This document shows positions 61,426 to 64,000 of a stretch of 64,000 bases of DNA, piece after piece. Source of the DNA: Petrolisthes cinctipes (lineage: Eukaryota; Arthropoda; Malacostraca; Decapoda; Porcellanidae); contig JAWQEG010000488.1 of NCBI GenBank assembly GCA_033782935.1, forward strand, positions 868,001 to 932,000, written 5' to 3'. The notes under the pieces are model-generated. The model was not told the origin of the DNA. It searched no databases and saw nothing but the letters and a program-made list of their open reading frames with translations. The translations under genes were made by a program, and so were the position numbers. Numbering within the stretch: the first letter of the stretch is position 1; the number at the start of each line of letters is the position of its first letter.

Positions 61426-64000
61426 ATCGATCTTTTAGGTGCCCAAAAGTCGATATGTGCATGCATCTTCTGTACCCGTTTATATCTCAAATTCAGGCTC
61501 AAAACACCCGAAAATTCAATATTTTTGGGTCCCAGAAGCAATCTGTACATGCCTACTCAGTGTTAGAGTATTTTCAAAATACAGGCCCAAAACATGCTGA
61601 AAATCGATATTTTAGATGCCCAAAGTCAATATGTGCATGTATCTTCTGTACCCGTTTATATCTCAAATTCAGGCTCAAAACACCCGAAATTCATTATTTT
61701 GAGGTCCCAGAAGCAATCTGTACAGTGCTAGAATATTTTCAAAATATAGGCTAAAAACATGCTAAAAATCGACATTTTAGGTGCCAAAAAATCGATATCT
61801 CAAATTCAGTCCCAAAACACCCGAAAATTCGATATTTAGAGGTCCCAGAAGGTATCTGTACATGCCTACTCCGTGTTAGAGTATTTTCAAATTACAGGCC
61901 AAAAACATACTGAAAATCGATCTTTTAGGTGCCCAAAAGTCGATATGTGCATGCATCTTCTGTACCCGTTTATATCTCAAATTCTGGCCCTAAACACCCG
62001 AAAATTCGATATTTTGGGGTCCCAGAAGCGATCTGTACATGCCTACTCCGTGTTAGAGTATTTTCAAAATTCAGGCCCCAAACATGCTGAAAATCGATAT
62101 TTTTGGTGCCCAAAGTCAATATGTGCATGTATCTTCTGTACCCGTTTATATCTCAAATTCAGGCTCAAAACACCCGAAAGTTCAATATTTTGGGGTCCCA
62201 GAAGCAATCTGTACATGCCTACACAGTGCTAGAATATTTTCAAAATATAGGCTAAAAACATGCTAAAAATCGATATTTTAGATGCCCAAAGTCAATATGT
62301 GCATGTATCTTCTGTACCCGTTTATATCTCAAATTCAGGCTCAAAACACCCGAAAATTCAATATTTTGGGGTCCCAGAAGCAATCTGTACATGCCTACAC
62401 AGTGCTAGAATATTTTCAAAATATAGGCTAAAAACATGCTAAAAATCGACATTTTAAGTGCCAAAAAATCGATATCTCAAATTCAGTCCCAAAACACCCG
62501 AAAATTTGATATTTAGAGGTCCCAGAAGGTATCTGTACATGCTTACTCCGTGTTATAGTATTTTCAAAATACAGGCCAAAAACATACTGAAAATCGATCT
62601 TTTAGGTGCCCAAAAGTCGATATGTGCATGCATCTTCTGTACCCGTTTATATCTCAAATTCTGGCCCTAAACACCCGAAAATTCGATATTTTGGGGTCCC
62701 AGAAGCGATCTGTACATGCTTACTCCGTGTTAGAGTATTTTCAAAATTCAGGCCCAAAACATGCTGAAAATCGATATTTTAGATGCCCAAAGTCAATATG
62801 TGCATGTATCTTCTGTACCCGTTTATATCTCAAATTCAGGCTCAAAACACCCGAAAATTCAATATTTTGGGGTCCCAGAAGCAATCTGTACAGTGCTAGA
62901 ATATTTTCAAAATATAGGCAAAAAACATGCTAAAAATCGATCTTTTAGGTGCCAAAAAGTCGATATCTCAAATTCAGTCCCAAAACACCCGAAAATTCGA
63001 TATTTAGGGGTCCCAGAAGCGATCTGTACATGCCTACTCCGTGTTAGAGTATTTTCAAAATACATGCTCAAAACATACTGAAAATCGATATTTTTGGTGC
63101 CCAAAATCAATATTTGCATGTATCTTCTGTACCCGTTTATATCTCAAATTCAGGCTCAAAACACCCGAAAATTCAATATTTTGGGGTCCCAGAAGCAATC
63201 TGTACAGTGCTAGAATATTTTCAAAATATAGGCAAAAAACATTCTAAAAATCGATCTTTTAGGTGCCAAAAAGTCGATATCTCAAATTCAGTCCCAAAAC
63301 ACCCGAAAATTCGATATTTAGGGGTCCCAGAAGCGATCTGTACATGCCTACTCCGTGTTAGAGTATTTTCAAAATACATGCTCAAAACATACTGAAAATC
63401 GATCTTTTAGGTGCACAAAAGTCGATATGTGCATGCATCTTCAGTACCCGTTTATATCTCAAATTCAGGCTCAAAACACCCGAAAATTCAATATTTTGGG
63501 GTCCCAGAAGCAATCTGTACATCCCTACTCAGTGTTAGAGTTTTTTCAAAATACAGGCCCAAAACATGCTGAAAATCGATATTTTAGATGCCCAAAGTCA
63601 ATATGTGCATGTATCTTCTGTACCCGTTTATATCTCAAATTCAGGCTCAAAACACCCGAAATTCATTATTTTGGGGTCCCAGAAGCAATCTGTACAGTGC
63701 TAGAATATTTTCAAAATATAGGCTAAAAACATGCTAAAAATCGACATTTTAGGTGCCAAAAAATCGATATCTCAAATTCAGTCCCAAAACACCCGAAAAT
63801 TCGATATTTAGAGGTCCCAGAAGGTATCTGTACATGCCTACTCCGTGTTAGAGTATTTTCTAAATACATGCTCAAAACATACTGAAAATCGATCTTTTAG
63901 GAGCACAAAAGTCGATATGTGCATGCACCTTCAGTACCCGTTTATATCTCAAATTCAGGCTCAAAACACCCGAAAATTCAATATTTTGGGGTCCCAGATG
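61426..64000 (+). repeat. Right edge: trimers with two hybrid monomers
   Basis: A 61426 B C; A 61916 B 62093 B 62269 C; A 62593 B C; B 63084 C; A 63398 B C; A 63888 cut by the window end. The B at 62269 has a C-type lead (ggctaaaaacatgctaaaa) and a B2 body. The B at 63084 has an A2-type lead (tacatgctcaaaacatactg) and a B1 body. Both mark exchanges close to the atcga phase point. Confidence 0.88.

Larger units (their letters stand above)
1..64000 (+). repeat. Satellite DNA array of about 387 head-to-tail A/B/C monomers, open at both ends
   Basis: Every stretch is a variant of one repeat, all in the same orientation. With atcga as phase point I placed about 387 monomer starts; successive starts are almost always 177, 176, 166/167 or 148 bp apart. 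Type A reads gtgcmcaaaagtcgatatg near its start. Type B reads gatattttTGG or gatattttAGA followed by tgcccaaagtc. Type C reads gtgccaaaaa and jumps straight to gatatctc. No unique DNA, inverted segment, transposon end, telomere motif or gene-like sequence interrupts it. Such arrays are known in eukaryotic centromeric, pericentromeric and subtelomeric heterochromatin. Which of these applies, and the species, cannot be told from the sequence. The family was not recognised. Confidence 0.97.

Noticed and set aside
1..64000. CRISPR array
   Set aside because: The repeats are directly adjacent, 148-177 bp long, with no short repeat/unique spacer alternation and no cas genes.
1..64000. Minus-strand reading frames of about 60-74 codons
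   Set aside because: They recur at the same places in the C-A or C-B junctions and are shadows of the repeat; none has independent support.
1..64000. rDNA spacer, telomeric or histone-type tandem repeats
   Set aside because: There is no rRNA, tRNA or telomere motif and no gene body between repeats; the whole period is accounted for by the satellite.
1..64000. Naming the species or a known centromere satellite family
   Set aside because: The monomer length fits many plant and animal satellites, but the sequence did not match any family I could recall with confidence. A database search of the consensus would decide.

Overview
The window is one uninterrupted satellite-DNA array. All 64,000 bases are head-to-tail copies of one AT-rich repeat (a hand count on one copy gives 66 G+C in 176 bp, about 37%). 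I found no gene, RNA gene, transposon, origin, CRISPR array or unique DNA. Hundreds of near-identical copies in one orientation, with multi-level tandem structure, indicate a eukaryotic nuclear chromosome, most plausibly centromeric/pericentromeric or subtelomeric heterochromatin. The monomer (about 176 bp) is in the size range common for plant and animal centromere satellites. I do not recognise the family and cannot name the organism.

Monomer level. Phasing each copy on the motif atcga, I read about 387 monomers of three kinds: A (177 bp), B (176 bp) and C (148 bp). C carries a 29-bp internal deletion. A and B differ by one base in length and by a set of diagnostic substitutions. Each monomer is itself an old head-to-tail dimer of an 88-bp unit: two neighbouring halves align without gaps at 56/88 identical positions.

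Higher-order level. The basic order is A-B-C (501 bp, or 491 bp when B carries a 10-bp deletion). Two alternating flavours make a six-monomer higher-order repeat (HOR), Cy-A1-B1-Cx-A2-B2, of 1,002 bp (clearest at 23575-24576). Local HOR variants occur: C-B-A-B-A-B (1,010 bp, 12488-14517), A-C-A-B-C (816 bp, 51451-53082 and 57017-58648) and an eight-monomer unit (1,335 bp, 47642-50144).

Layout. 1-11.8 kb: mostly regular A-B-C trimers, with a 1,994-bp and a 1,168-bp tandem duplication. 11.8-14.5 kb: C-B-A-B-A-B domain. 14.5-20.6 kb: canonical hexamers mixed with C-C and A-C irregularities. 20.6-32.8 kb: a roughly 6-kb tandem duplication whose copies differ by blocks of 325 and 518 bp. 32.8-45.6 kb: mixed trimers and A-C dimers. 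45.6-51.4 kb: octamer domain flanked by a repeated 1.25-kb block. 51.4-61.4 kb: a 5,566-bp tandem duplication whose second copy has shrunk to 4,409 bp through three length changes. 61.4-64 kb: trimers with two hybrid monomers. The array runs off both ends. Almost every length change is a sum of monomer lengths, the signature of in-register unequal crossing-over or similar recombination.

There are no genes to act together. Open reading frames of up to 176 codons exist but are by-products of the repeat. All comparisons were made by eye and identities are approximate unless a count is given.
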